64,000 nt of DNA from UKL13-2 sp043773745 (lineage in GTDB: Bacteria; Pseudomonadota; Gammaproteobacteria; Burkholderiales; Usitatibacteraceae): positions 1 through 64,000 of the forward strand of contig JAYVEV010000116.1 in the NCBI GenBank assembly GCA_043773745.1, written 5' to 3'. Positions 17,787 to 27,813 of this stretch are shown here, piece after piece. Position 1 is the stretch's first letter, and each line of letters opens with the position of its first letter. The position numbers were made by a program, and so were the translations under genes. The notes under the pieces are model-generated. The model searched no databases, had not been told where the DNA came from, and was given only the letters and a program-made list of their open reading frames with translations.

Positions 17787-19126
17787 TGAGCATCAATTCA
17801 AAGTCGGTACTGAACCCGATTCCAAAATCATTACTTGCCCGCACGGCCCTCGTCATCGTTATTGCGCTGGTGGCGAGTCAGGTTGTCTCAGTATTGTTAT
17901 TTCGCCACTATTCACGCGAACCGCGCATTCAATTGGTGGCAATCGGCTTCATGACTCAGCTGCGCACGATTCGCACCGCGCTTGAAGCGATACCGGTAGC
18001 CCAACATCAGGAATTTATTAAAAAGCTGCGCGAAGAAGGTGGCATACGGGTTACCCGCCCTCGAGGTGAAGAAAGCGTGGAACCCGCGCCTGATATCCCG
18101 GCCTTGCGTGGTTTGCGCGAACGGCTCCGCGATGAGTTTGGTCCTGAAGCAAATATTTTCCAACGTCCACGCCCCAACCCTGCGCTACCGCCGGTATTAA
18201 TTGTAAAAATTTTCGTTGCCGAAAAAGAGTTTTGGGTGGTTTTCCCACGTAACCGGATTGTTGAGACCGATTATTCTTGGGCATGGATTGGCTGGGGTAT
18301 ATTTGGCGGGCTATTGGCGCTGGCGGGCGCTGTATTTTTGGTCAGTCGCGTGACGAAGCCGTTGCGCGAGCTCGCGAAAGCAGCACGGGAGTTCGGCCAA
18401 GGTAAAAACCCAGCACCCGTTGCCGAGATTGGCCCAGTTGAAGTGAAATCAGTCGCTTCTGCCTTTAACCAGATGCGCGACGATTTGGCGCGTATTGAGC
18501 GCGAGCGCGCCACCTTTTTAGCCGGTGTTTCTCATGATTTGCGCACCCCGCTTTCGCGCCTGCGTCTCGGTATTGAAATGCTGCCTGCTGATCCTTCGGC
18601 GCGGCACGATTTAGAACAGGATATTGAAGATATTAATAGCGTCATCAGTCAATTCATGGATTTTGCGCGTGATGAAAACCATGAACCGTCGACGACCGTT
18701 GATCTTAATTTACTCGCGCAAAGCGCTGCCGAACGTGCCGAACGAATTGGCGCACGCATCACACTAGAGCTGGGCGCAACCCAACCCGCAACGATCCGTC
18801 CATTGGCCATGCAACGCGTGATAGCCAATCTGATTGATAACGCCGTGAAACATGCTGGCCCCGATTTAATACTGCGCACGCAGAGCGATGCCAAACAAAT
18901 CAGCTTGAGCGTGCTGGATCGGGGCCCGGGCATTCCCGTCGCAGAGGCAGAGCGATTAAAGCAGCCCTTCACGCGACTTGACGATGCCCGAAGCGGCAAA
19001 TCGGGTGCGGGGCTCGGGCTGGCTATCATCGACCGAATTGTAAAACTGCATGGCGGCACATTCCAGCTGCTGCCCCGCGAGGCAGGCGGTCTCGAGGCGA
19101 GAATAATATTGCCATTCACCGCCTAG
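17786..19126 (+). CDS. envZ: Osmosensor histidine kinase EnvZ
   Basis: An inner-membrane sensor kinase that phosphorylates OmpR. The 446-residue protein has a first membrane segment (TALVIVIALVASQVVSVLLF), a periplasmic region of roughly 130 residues, a second segment (WAWIGWGIFGGLLALAGAVFLV) and a HAMP linker. The H-box is GVSHDLRTPLSRLRLGIEM and the ATPase domain has NLIDNAVKHAG, DRGPGIP and GAGLGLAI. The ATG at 17786 overlaps the ompR stop by one base, implying translational coupling. The open frame begins earlier at 17738, but that part only overlaps ompR. Confidence 0.93.
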   Translation: MSINSKSVLNPIPKSLLARTALVIVIALVASQVVSVLLFRHYSREPRIQLVAIGFMTQLRTIRTALEAIPVAQHQEFIKKLREEGGIRVTRPRGEESVEPAPDIPALRGLRERLRDEFGPEANIFQRPRPNPALPPVLIVKIFVAEKEFWVVFPRNRIVETDYSWAWIGWGIFGGLLALAGAVFLVSRVTKPLRELAKAAREFGQGKNPAPVAEIGPVEVKSVASAFNQMRDDLARIERERATFLAGVSHDLRTPLSRLRLGIEMLPADPSARHDLEQDIEDINSVISQFMDFARDENHEPSTTVDLNLLAQSAAERAERIGARITLELGATQPATIRPLAMQRVIANLIDNAVKHAGPDLILRTQSDAKQISLSVLDRGPGIPVAEAERLKQPFTRLDDARSGKSGAGLGLAIIDRIVKLHGGTFQLLPREAGGLEARIILPFTA

Positions 19127-19244
19127 AGCAATGTGATAAATTCTTGCCACGCAAAGTAAACGAAGCGCCACGCCTCCTTTACTAGTCCTTTGCTAGTCTT
19201 ATCACCGCGCGGCTGTCGCTTCATTTTTCCAACTACCTCAACCC

Positions 19245-19817
19245 ATGATCCTAGTTATCTACGCTCATCCTTACCCCAGCCGCTCGCGTGCATCTCGCCA
19301 TTTAGCCGAGGCGGTACGTGATTTACCGGGGCTGGCGATACATTCGCTTTATGATCGCTATCCTGATTTCGATATTGATATTGCCGCCGAGCAAACGGCC
19401 CTCACCCAAGCGCAACTGGTTGTCTGGTTACACCCGATTTACTGGTACAGCACACCAGGCTTATTTAAGCATTGGCTCGATAAAGTATTTGCCTTAGGCT
19501 GGGCTTACGGTCCCCACGGGACTGCAATGCGCGGCAAGCACTGCCTATGGGTGCCCACCACCGGCGGGAATGAACATAGCTATAGCGCTGCGGGAGCACA
19601 CGAGCAGCCATTCTTGAATTTTGCTGCCCCATTGGAAGAGACGGCCCGTTTTTGCGGCATGCGCTGGGAGCCGCCAATGCCACTTCATGGCGCCCACACC
19701 ATCTCTGCTATGGCGCTTGACGATGCCGCGCAGGCCTTCAGGAATCGGCTAATCGCCTTTTCAGCCCAACACGCCGCAACAAACTCCCACGGGAAACCGC
19801 CAGGAATACCCGCATGA
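19245..19817 (+). CDS. kefF: KefF/KefG-type NAD(P)H oxidoreductase ancillary protein
   Basis: A flavodoxin-like quinone reductase that activates the KefC/KefB efflux system. The 190-residue product shows VIYAHPYPSRSRASR at the start, VWLHPIYWYSTPGLFKHWLDKVFALGWAYG and WVPTTGG, all standard for the KefF/G family. Its stop overlaps the following antiporter gene by four bases, which supports a functional pair. KefF versus KefG cannot be separated with certainty by eye. Confidence 0.88.
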   Translation: MILVIYAHPYPSRSRASRHLAEAVRDLPGLAIHSLYDRYPDFDIDIAAEQTALTQAQLVVWLHPIYWYSTPGLFKHWLDKVFALGWAYGPHGTAMRGKHCLWVPTTGGNEHSYSAAGAHEQPFLNFAAPLEETARFCGMRWEPPMPLHGAHTISAMALDDAAQAFRNRLIAFSAQHAATNSHGKPPGIPA

Positions 19818-21598
19818 CGATGATCGATGCGTTGATTTATCTGGCGGCGGCTGTCTTCACAGTTCCTATCGCCAAAAAACTTGGTCTCGGCTCGGTGCTG
19901 GGTTACCTGATCGCCGGAGCGGCTATCGGACCATGGGGTTTATCGTTGGTATCGGACGTTGAATCAATCATGCATTTTTCCGAGTTTGGAGTTGTGTTGA
20001 TGCTATTTGTCATTGGCCTCGAGCTTGAACCCAAACGGCTGTGGTCGATGCGACGCGAAGTGTTTGGCGGCGGCGCATTACAACTGGGGATTTGTGGTAT
20101 TGCCCTTGCCATTGCGGGGCTACTGATTGGCTTAAGGTGGCAGGCCGCACTCGTTGCCGGTCTGGCACTAGCGCTTTCGTCGACCGCAATTGCAGTGGCA
20201 ACGATGGCCGAGCGAAATTTTCTACCGACGCCGACGGGTCGCGCCAGCTTCGCGATTTTGTTATTTCAAGATGTTGCAGCTATTCCTCTTTTGGCAGTTA
20301 TTCCGCTGTTAGCGATCGGTGCGGCTGCTAGCTCCGAGCCTTTCTGGTTTGATGCTTTGAAAGCAGCAGGAGCAATTTTGGGTGTGGTCTTTATCGGACG
20401 ATATCTCACCCGCCCAGCATTGCGAATCATGGCTTCGACCGATTTGCGTGAAGTGTTCACTGCCTTTGCTTTGCTGTTGGTGATCGGTATTGCTCAGTTG
20501 ATGACGCTTGCTGGTTTATCAATGGCGCTGGGCGCATTTCTGGCGGGAGTCTTGCTGGCCAGCTCGGAGTACCGCCACGCGCTGGAAAGCGATATCGAGC
20601 CATTCAAAGGGCTGCTGCTGGGACTTTTTTTTATTTCAGTCGGCATGTCGATTGATTTTGGTTTACTTGTCAGTAAACCGTTGACCGTTGCCCTGTTGAT
20701 CGGCGGGTTTTTAACCATCAAAATGATGACCTTATGGATGGTTGCCAAAATTCTGGGTATCACTACCAAGCAGCGACTACTATTTGCAGTACTACTTTCC
20801 CAAGGCGGCGAATTTGCTTTCGTGGTGTTTGGCGCTGCCCAGTTGGCAGGTGTTATCCCCACAGAATGGATTGCACTCCTCACCATGGCGGTGGCGCTAT
20901 CGATGGTCTCAACACCACTCTTGTTGCTAGTACACGATAAATGGCTCGCCAATCAGGCGGAGGCAGAACGCGAGGCAGATGCGATTGATGAAGTCGGTAG
21001 TGTAATCATTGCGGGCTTTGGACGATTTGGACAAATCATTGGACGGGTTTTGCTTGCTAACGGCGTGCGCGTAGTGGTACTGGATCACGATCCCGACCAA
21101 ATTGATATGCTTAGAAAATTTGGCTACAAGGTTTATTACGGTGATGCCACCCGGCTTGATTTGCTGGAAGCTGCTGGCGCCAAAAATGCCACACTCATCA
21201 TCAATGCGATTGATGATATTGACGACAGTCTGGCGTTGACAGATCGTGTACTGGAACACTTTCCCAAGCTCAACATGATTGCGCGAGCGCGCAATGTGAC
21301 GCACTACATCGAGCTCTATAAGCGCGGTGTCTCTGTGATTGAACGGGAGACGTTTGAATCAGCGCTCAAAACCGGCCGTCATGCGCTTGAAGTTATGGGT
21401 AACGACCGTTTTCGCGCGCGCGAAATTGTCGATATGTTCCGACGCCATAACATCTCGGCCCTTCACGCGATGATGCCGCATTTCGGTGATGACGCACGTA
21501 TCCAGTCCGGTGCCAATACTGGTCGTGAAGAATTGGAAAAACAGTTGGCAAACGATCAAATTCGCTTTGATGAAGAACACAGCAAAGGCTGGCGCTAA
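19814..21598 (+). CDS. kefC: Glutathione-gated K+/H+ antiporter, KefC/KefB type (CPA2)
   Basis: A monovalent cation:proton antiporter-2 protein. The first 380 residues contain about 12 membrane segments, with the conserved VLMLFVIGLELEP, ALSSTAIAVATMAE, LLFQDVAAIPLL and LLGLFFISVGMSIDF. The C-terminal RCK/TrkA-N domain begins at VIIAGFGRFGQIIGRVLL with a Rossmann glycine motif, then YYGDATRLDLLEAAGA. At 594 residues it is close to E. coli KefC (620). It is translated from an ATG overlapping the kefF stop. It likely releases potassium in response to glutathione adducts formed from electrophiles; that role is inferred from the family. Confidence 0.93.
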   Translation: MTMIDALIYLAAAVFTVPIAKKLGLGSVLGYLIAGAAIGPWGLSLVSDVESIMHFSEFGVVLMLFVIGLELEPKRLWSMRREVFGGGALQLGICGIALAIAGLLIGLRWQAALVAGLALALSSTAIAVATMAERNFLPTPTGRASFAILLFQDVAAIPLLAVIPLLAIGAAASSEPFWFDALKAAGAILGVVFIGRYLTRPALRIMASTDLREVFTAFALLLVIGIAQLMTLAGLSMALGAFLAGVLLASSEYRHALESDIEPFKGLLLGLFFISVGMSIDFGLLVSKPLTVALLIGGFLTIKMMTLWMVAKILGITTKQRLLFAVLLSQGGEFAFVVFGAAQLAGVIPTEWIALLTMAVALSMVSTPLLLLVHDKWLANQAEAEREADAIDEVGSVIIAGFGRFGQIIGRVLLANGVRVVVLDHDPDQIDMLRKFGYKVYYGDATRLDLLEAAGAKNATLIINAIDDIDDSLALTDRVLEHFPKLNMIARARNVTHYIELYKRGVSVIERETFESALKTGRHALEVMGNDRFRAREIVDMFRRHNISALHAMMPHFGDDARIQSGANTGREELEKQLANDQIRFDEEHSKGWR

Positions 21599-21637
21599 AG
21601 CGCAAAATGGCTGAAGTGAATATAAAGGGAGCATGAC

Positions 21638-22471
21638 ATGGCGAGCCATCCTGAAATTACCAACATGGCGTTGTTCTGCGATTTTGAGAACGTGGCGCTG
21701 GGCGTGCGCGATGCAAAATATGCGCAGTTCGATATCAAAAAGGTGCTGGAGCGGCTGCTGCTGAAAGGCAGCATCGTGGTGAAAAAAGCCTATTGCGACT
21801 GGGACCGATATAAAGAATTCAAAGCGACCATGCATGAAGCCGCGTTTGAATTAATTGAGATTCCACACGTGCGGCAATCGGGTAAAAATTCTGCTGATAT
21901 TCGCATGGTAGTCGATGCGCTGGATCTTTGCTATACCAAGGCGCATGTGGATACTTTCGTTATTATCAGCGGTGATTCCGATTTCTCGCCGCTGGTGTCC
22001 AAGCTGCGTGAAAACAATAAATTTGTGATCGGCGTTGGCGTTAAAAGCTCAACCTCGGATTTGCTGAGCGCTAATTGCGATGAGTTTATTTACTACGATG
22101 ATTTAGTCCGCGCACAAGAAGCCAGGAAAAAACAAGCTGTCAAAAAGGCTGCCGCTAATAAATCAACCGCGACGAGCAACAAAATCAAACCAGCAGAACC
22201 CGCATCAGAAGACGACAAACGCATGGAGGTGCTGGAGTTCTTGATCGAGACGGTCGAAGCGCTCATCACCGAGCGTGGATCTGATGAAAAAATCTGGGGA
22301 TCAAATGTAAAACAGACCATGAAGCGGCGCAAGCCGGGCTTCAATGAATCGTCGTATGGTTATCGGTCGTTCAAAGAATTGGTTGAAGACGCCGAGAAAC
22401 GCAAGCTGCTGACCATCACACGTGATGATAAATCGGGTCAATATACAATACGGCTGCCCGTAGCAAACTAG
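21638..22471 (+). CDS. NYN-domain (LabA-like) nuclease with C-terminal OST-HTH/LOTUS domain
   Basis: A two-domain predicted RNA-associated protein. Residues 5-155 form a NYN (PIN-like) domain with the acidic catalytic set: Asp in LFCDFENVALG, Asp in NSADIRMVVDALDL and the ISGDSDFSPLV motif. A Lys/Ala-rich linker follows, then an OST-HTH/LOTUS domain at about residues 190-277 (EKIWGSNVKQTMKRRKPGF, YRSFKELVEDAEKRKLL). The arrangement is the common DUF88-LOTUS fusion of proteobacteria. The ATG follows AAAGGGAG. It begins 39 bases after the kef operon, with possible read-through. Substrate and role are unknown. Confidence 0.9.
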   Translation: MASHPEITNMALFCDFENVALGVRDAKYAQFDIKKVLERLLLKGSIVVKKAYCDWDRYKEFKATMHEAAFELIEIPHVRQSGKNSADIRMVVDALDLCYTKAHVDTFVIISGDSDFSPLVSKLRENNKFVIGVGVKSSTSDLLSANCDEFIYYDDLVRAQEARKKQAVKKAAANKSTATSNKIKPAEPASEDDKRMEVLEFLIETVEALITERGSDEKIWGSNVKQTMKRRKPGFNESSYGYRSFKELVEDAEKRKLLTITRDDKSGQYTIRLPVAN

Positions 22472-22523
22472 CCATAAGAGCAATTAAAAACTGAAACGCC
22501 AATATTGACGGCTATTTTGAGGC

Positions 22524-22542
22524 AAAAAGGCCCGAAAAGGCC
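22524..22542 (-). terminator. Weak candidate terminator for the GGDEF gene
   Basis: On the minus strand a GGCC-TTTTCG-GGCC hairpin (22542-22529) is followed by five T residues (22528-22524), 40 bases past the stop of the diguanylate cyclase gene. The stem is only four base pairs, so this is a low-confidence call. Confidence 0.35.
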
Positions 22543-22582
22543 GCCGATGCTAGGGTTTAAGTTGTAGTTTGTAACCCGGCTA

Positions 22583-25500
22583 CTATCCCCGGACACAATT
22601 TCGTCCTGCTCTTTTTGCGCCATAAAGCTGCTCATCAGCAGCATCCAATAATTTATAGTGATCCATCGCAATTTCGGTAGCCGTGTTGGCGGCGATGCCG
22701 AAACTCATGGTCATCCGCAATTCGGGACGAATCGACTGCCAGTTAAATTGTTCCACTTGAGCGCGCAATCTTTCGCACAGCAGACGCGCCTCGGCAATTT
22801 CGGTTTCGGGCAGCACTATCGCAAATTCTTCGCCACCATAGCGCGCGACCATGTCAATGGCACGGCAGCCATCCATCAATATTTGCCCGATAGTGCGCAG
22901 CACATCGTCACCAACAGCATGCGAGAACTGGTCGTTCACCATTTTAAATTCATCGAGATCGGCCAGTACGACACACAATGGACGCTGATTTCGCCACGCA
23001 CGTTCAAACTCCAGCGACAGGAAACGTTCCAGCTCGCGGCGGTTAGCGAGGCCAGTTAACGCATCGGCTTTGGATAGTTTTTCATAGGCTGACGATTGTT
23101 CTTTGACCTGCACCAATAGTTGGGCTTTTTCTTCGTTGGCATGCTCAAGCTTTTCTTTTTCAAGCGCCAGATCACGGGTTCTTTCGTCCACTACCATTAA
23201 CAGCGAATCAGCCTGTTGCCGCAATATTCTGACCCTCGCAAAGTAAGCCATAAAGCCCAATGCCACAATCAGCAATGCACCAACCCAGCGAAATGAGGCG
23301 CGCTCAAAAAACTGCGGCTGATATTCAATGGCGACGGAAGCGCCCTCTTCACTCCACACTCCGTTGTTATTGCTGGCTCGAACCTGGAACTGATACTGAC
23401 CTGGCTCCAAATTGGTATAGATTGCGCGGCGTTCAGTACCTGCCTCGATCCAATTCTGATCAAGCCCTTGCAAGCGGTAGGTATATTGAACCTTGTTGGG
23501 ATCTGCAAAATTAAGGCCCGCGTATAATATTTCCAGGCGGTGTTTACCCGGAGCTAACTGCAACTTGTTCGTGAGCGGCACCGCCTCTGAATCAACCAGG
23601 ATGCCGGTAATGTGCACGGGTGGCGGCAGTAAGTCGGACTTAACCTTCTTGCCAGCATCAACAACAGCCAATCCACGCGCCGTGGCAAACATAAGGCGGC
23701 CATCACGTGCTCGCCATGCTGCTGGTGCTGAGCCGCCATTGCATTGCACCGTCGCCATACCATCTGAACGGCCAAATGAAACGGGGTTCACGCGGCTCCT
23801 CTTGCCAACCACGAGCTCATGCAATTCCTGATTCGCGATTCTAACAATGCCCTGGTTTGAACATAGCCAGAGAAAGCCCTTGCGATCATCGACCGCACTT
23901 AAAAATGCCCGTGCGGGCACACCTTGTGCCGACTGGAACAGGAGCGCTTTACCACCAACGAGCAATGCGAAACCATTGCCCGTGGTAACAACGATATTGT
24001 TGTCAGGCTCAACGCCGCTCGCATTAATAGACAAAATCGGTCCGCTATTGCCAAGCGCAGGATATTTATTTACAACCGTCTTATTGATGCTGGCGAGCCC
24101 CTCACGGGTACCTACCCATATGACACCTGCGCGATCTTCATAAAGAGAAATAACCTGATCACCAGCCAGTCCATCTGTGCCGCGGTAGCGCTTGACGGCG
24201 CGCTCATCTGAGCCTTCGGGTGCTGTCCGGTAAAGTCCGGTATTGGTTGCTATCCAAAGTGCGCCGTCGCTTACTTCAAGAATTGAACGTACCGATGACG
24301 CCCCAAGCCCCAACTTGGGCCCCAGATTCTCAAACCTATTATCGCGCAATCGATGTAAACCACCCGCCGTAGTACCAACCCAAATCGTGCCATCCTTACT
24401 TTCGGCCAAGGATAAAATCGCCGCGTTCAGAAGACCATCTTTACGGTCATAACGGCGCACACTCTGCCCTACAAACCGATAAAGACCATCACTCGTCCCT
24501 ACCCAGACCGCACCCGATTTGTCTTCCATCACGGTTCGGGTAAATTCTTCGGCCATGCCACGCTGTATGCCCCACGTGGTAAAAAGACCGTCTCTGAAAC
24601 GGTCAATGCCGCGATCAGTCCCGAACCATAGATTACCCTCGGTATCTTCGAGAATATCGCGCACGAAATTGTTTGACAGGCCGCTCGGCGAATTATAAGT
24701 TTCGAAGGCGACACCGCTCTCCAGCACAGCGCCCTTTTCGGCTATACGCAAGCGCTGAATACCTTCCAATGAGCCCAACCAGATATTGCCCGCGCGGTCT
24801 TCAAACAACTTGGTTAGAGTATCGCTAACCAGACCATCCTTACGGGAATAAGCGCGGAATTTAGGGCGAGTTGCCGTGGTCGATTCGCGCGGCACTTTCG
24901 CACCATTTTCTGCAGTACCGCCAACAGCGTCGCAGCGGTAGAGCCCGTTTCCAAAAGTCGCAACCCATAATTGCCCGCGACGATCCTCAAGGATGGAAGA
25001 AATATAAATGGAGTCAATTTTTTCGCCCGTCGGTTTCGCGATGATGGTACCGTTTCGTATCAGGCTCAAACCACCCACGGTGCCAATCCACAAATCACCC
25101 GAAGCAGTCGGGTGAATCGCCGTTACCAGATTGTCTGGCAGCCCCTCAGCGGTGGTAAAAATGCGGCTTGTATTGTTGGCAAGCATAGCCAAGCCTCCAC
25201 CATCGGTGCCAATCCAGAGTGCCCCTGCAGCATCCTCCTCCAAAACCGACATGGCCCCCTTGGGCAAGCCCCCTGCCGGTATGACGGCTTCGAATTTTCC
25301 GTGCTGATAGCGAACCAGACCACCGTCACGCAGCCCCATATAGAGGCTTCCATCGCGAGTCTCACGCAGTGCGACAATACCGCTGCCACGCAATACCGGC
25401 GTATTGGCCTCATCAAACACAGTAAATTTCCGGCCATCAAAACGCGCCACACCTTCATGCGTGGCGAACCACAGATAGCCATCGCGGGTCTGGGCCATGC

Positions 25501-25693
25501 TGCGAATCGTGCTTTGGGGCAAGCCGTCATCGACAGACCAGGACTCGTGGATGAAATCGCCGATAGGCTTGGCGGGATCCAGCGCCAGCGCTGGAAACCC
25601 CATCAGTGAAAAACAAACCAGAATCAACAATAGCGGGGTGATTGTCTGTCCAGAAATGTATTTTTGAATGTGATGAAGCCAGATCGTGCGCAT
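22583..25693 (-). CDS. Periplasmic beta-propeller (two-component-propeller/Y_Y_Y) diguanylate cyclase
   Basis: A large membrane signalling protein predicted to make cyclic-di-GMP. After a signal/anchor segment (TITPLLLILVCFSLMGF) come about 14 propeller repeats with the pattern DGYLWFATHEG / GALWIGTDGG / GNLWFGTDRG. Then a Y_Y_Y domain (QYTYRLQGLDQNW...), a membrane helix (WVGALLIVALGFMAYF), a coiled coil and a GGDEF domain. The active site is YGGEEF, and a RAID inhibitory-site motif lies five residues before it, so both catalysis and product inhibition look intact. The start is uncertain: ATG 25693 gives the best signal peptide; ATG 25759 is also possible. Longer readings overlap the helicase gene. 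The sensed ligand is unknown. Confidence 0.92.
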   Translation of the reverse strand: MRTIWLHHIQKYISGQTITPLLLILVCFSLMGFPALALDPAKPIGDFIHESWSVDDGLPQSTIRSMAQTRDGYLWFATHEGVARFDGRKFTVFDEANTPVLRGSGIVALRETRDGSLYMGLRDGGLVRYQHGKFEAVIPAGGLPKGAMSVLEEDAAGALWIGTDGGGLAMLANNTSRIFTTAEGLPDNLVTAIHPTASGDLWIGTVGGLSLIRNGTIIAKPTGEKIDSIYISSILEDRRGQLWVATFGNGLYRCDAVGGTAENGAKVPRESTTATRPKFRAYSRKDGLVSDTLTKLFEDRAGNIWLGSLEGIQRLRIAEKGAVLESGVAFETYNSPSGLSNNFVRDILEDTEGNLWFGTDRGIDRFRDGLFTTWGIQRGMAEEFTRTVMEDKSGAVWVGTSDGLYRFVGQSVRRYDRKDGLLNAAILSLAESKDGTIWVGTTAGGLHRLRDNRFENLGPKLGLGASSVRSILEVSDGALWIATNTGLYRTAPEGSDERAVKRYRGTDGLAGDQVISLYEDRAGVIWVGTREGLASINKTVVNKYPALGNSGPILSINASGVEPDNNIVVTTGNGFALLVGGKALLFQSAQGVPARAFLSAVDDRKGFLWLCSNQGIVRIANQELHELVVGKRSRVNPVSFGRSDGMATVQCNGGSAPAAWRARDGRLMFATARGLAVVDAGKKVKSDLLPPPVHITGILVDSEAVPLTNKLQLAPGKHRLEILYAGLNFADPNKVQYTYRLQGLDQNWIEAGTERRAIYTNLEPGQYQFQVRASNNNGVWSEEGASVAIEYQPQFFERASFRWVGALLIVALGFMAYFARVRILRQQADSLLMVVDERTRDLALEKEKLEHANEEKAQLLVQVKEQSSAYEKLSKADALTGLANRRELERFLSLEFERAWRNQRPLCVVLADLDEFKMVNDQFSHAVGDDVLRTIGQILMDGCRAIDMVARYGGEEFAIVLPETEIAEARLLCERLRAQVEQFNWQSIRPELRMTMSFGIAANTATEIAMDHYKLLDAADEQLYGAKRAGRNCVRG

Positions 25694-25776
25694 CTGCGTT
25701 GGTAGAGAGTTTAAGTATTTTTTATATATCGCATTATGCAACACGTTGATGCGTTTCATTAACAAAAAAGGCCTAC

Positions 25777-27813
25777 TTATTGAATGTTGACAAATTTTCC
25801 CATCGAAAAAAAAGCAACCGCCTCGGCCTCTTCCCGAGTGCGTTTCATCGGCGGCAGACTTTGCCAAATCCGTTTGCCATAGGGTTTATCAACTAAACGA
25901 CTGTCCCCAATCATCAGTACACCACGATCATGCTCGTCACGTATCAAACGCCCTGCGCCCTGCTTAAGTTTGATGGCCGCATAGGGAACCTGATAATGCA
26001 TAAACGCGTTGCCACCGGATTGATTGATGGCATCAATTCGGGCTGCCAGTACCGGGTCATCGGGCGCTGCAAACGGCAGCTTGTCGATCACCACCAGAGA
26101 TAGCGCATCGCCTTTAACATCGACCCCCTCCCAGAAGGAGTGGCTTGCCACCAGCACGGCATTGCCAAGCTTGCGAAAGCGCTCGAGCAACTCGGTACGG
26201 GTTCCTTCACCCTGCACCATCAGCGGATAGTCGAGCCCCTTTTTTTCCAATAAATCTTTAAGCAGGCCATGCGCGCGATCCATGGCCTTAAGCGAAGTAA
26301 ACAGCAGAAACGCACGGCCACCGGCTGCCTCAATCAGCGGAAGCGCGGCATCAACAATCGCTCCAGTGTGCTCGGCGGTATTGGGTGCAGGTAGACCTTT
26401 CGGCAAATACAGGAGAGCCTGGTTTGGATAATCAAATGGCGATGCCCATGAAGCTGTTTCGACCTTTGTTCCGGTCGCTTTTTCATTAAAAGCGTCTTCT
26501 TCGAAATCATCACCATCCGCATTGCTAGTGGGCGTAATCAGCCCCATTTCTGTTTGATAGTGGCCAAACTCGCCTTTCACCGCAAGTGTTGCTGAGGTAA
26601 ATATCCAGGCGCGCTTTTGGCTGAAAACCTGCGTGCTGAAAATATTGGCGATCGAGAGCGGCGTCAAATGAAACGCCAGCGATTGCGAATATGCTTCCGC
26701 CCAACGAATATAGCCTTCGATTCCGCCATCCTTGCCGGCACCCTGCCACTGGGTCAGTTTTTGGGCAAGCTCATCCGCACGGTCCAGACAATTGGCGATT
26801 TCCGGCGCCCGCGCCGATTGGCTTTCGAGCATTTCCCGCAGTTCGCCCACTGATTCCTGTGCTTTGGTAAACGCATCCTGAAAGCCGTCGCGCGCCGAAA
26901 CGACCGCGCCCGGCATACGACCAAAATCCTCGCGCACGGTGAGGCGCAAATCGCGCGCAGACTTGTCAAGCACCAAAGCCGATTCCTGCAAGTTTTTGAA
27001 GTCCCCGGCGTGGGCAATGCCGGCCAGACGCGCGTCTCGTGCCAGTTCAATCAATTGTGCGGTCGATACCGCTTCGCCAAAAAACATCGTCGCCGTATCG
27101 GGTAGCTGATGAGCTTCATCGAACACCACCGTATTGCAGGCAGGCAATAAATCCTGAGCGCCATCATCCTTGAGTACCAAATCAGCAAAAAACAAATGAT
27201 GATTAACCACCACGACTTCCGCATCCATGGCGGCCTTGCGGGCTTTCATCACAAAGCACTCTGCATAGCGGCCACATTGGGAGCCGAGGCAATTTTCGCG
27301 CGTGGAGACCGCGCTGGCCCAGGCATTTGACCGTTCTGGCACATCGGGTAACTCCGCCTTGTCGCCCATACCGCCATTGCTAAGACTGCGATCAGCAAAC
27401 CGTCGAATTACCTGAATATGCTTTACATCATCACGATTCATAAAGCGGCCATCTGCCACCGCTTCATCCAGATGATGTAGGCAGACGTAATTGGCGCGAC
27501 CCTTCAATAAAGCGGTTGAAACAGGAATGCCCAAAGCCGCAATCACGGTCGGAATATCGCGATGGAATAGTTGGTCCTGCAGGGTTTTGGTTCCGGTAGA
27601 GATGATGACTTTGCCGCCTGAGCGCAGTGCCGGCACCAGATACGCAAAGGTTTTACCCGTACCCGTGCCCGCCTCGGCAATCAGTACGCTTCCGCGGTCA
27701 ATGGCAGCCTCAATTTTCTCGGCCATTTCAATCTGGCTTTGCCGGTGTCGAAAACCATCAATACGCTTTGCAAACGGGCCATTTGGCCCAAAAAGTTGGG
27801 GTAATTCACTCAT
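25777..27813 (-). CDS. DinG/YoaA-type ATP-dependent DNA helicase (iron-sulfur, XPD-like)
   Basis: A superfamily 2 helicase of the XPD/DinG class acting on DNA structures and repair intermediates. The 678-residue protein has the Q-like RHRQSQIEMAEKI, Walker A AEAGTGTGKTFAYL, the Fe-S cysteines (YVCLHHL, then NCLGSQCGRYAEC), VVNHHLFFADLVL, the DEAH box VVFDEAHQLPD, and C-terminal motifs SHSFWEGVDVKG and KQGAGRLIRDEHDRG. It most resembles the E. coli YoaA group. The start is ATG 27813 (MSELPQLF); a GTG at 27840 adds nine residues. It ends just before the propeller cyclase gene on the same strand. Confidence 0.9.
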   Translation of the reverse strand: MSELPQLFGPNGPFAKRIDGFRHRQSQIEMAEKIEAAIDRGSVLIAEAGTGTGKTFAYLVPALRSGGKVIISTGTKTLQDQLFHRDIPTVIAALGIPVSTALLKGRANYVCLHHLDEAVADGRFMNRDDVKHIQVIRRFADRSLSNGGMGDKAELPDVPERSNAWASAVSTRENCLGSQCGRYAECFVMKARKAAMDAEVVVVNHHLFFADLVLKDDGAQDLLPACNTVVFDEAHQLPDTATMFFGEAVSTAQLIELARDARLAGIAHAGDFKNLQESALVLDKSARDLRLTVREDFGRMPGAVVSARDGFQDAFTKAQESVGELREMLESQSARAPEIANCLDRADELAQKLTQWQGAGKDGGIEGYIRWAEAYSQSLAFHLTPLSIANIFSTQVFSQKRAWIFTSATLAVKGEFGHYQTEMGLITPTSNADGDDFEEDAFNEKATGTKVETASWASPFDYPNQALLYLPKGLPAPNTAEHTGAIVDAALPLIEAAGGRAFLLFTSLKAMDRAHGLLKDLLEKKGLDYPLMVQGEGTRTELLERFRKLGNAVLVASHSFWEGVDVKGDALSLVVIDKLPFAAPDDPVLAARIDAINQSGGNAFMHYQVPYAAIKLKQGAGRLIRDEHDRGVLMIGDSRLVDKPYGKRIWQSLPPMKRTREEAEAVAFFSMGKFVNIQ

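Noticed and set aside
25694..25867. N-terminal extension of the propeller diguanylate cyclase
   Set aside because: The extension overlaps the end of the helicase gene and precedes a good signal peptide, so a later start is preferred.
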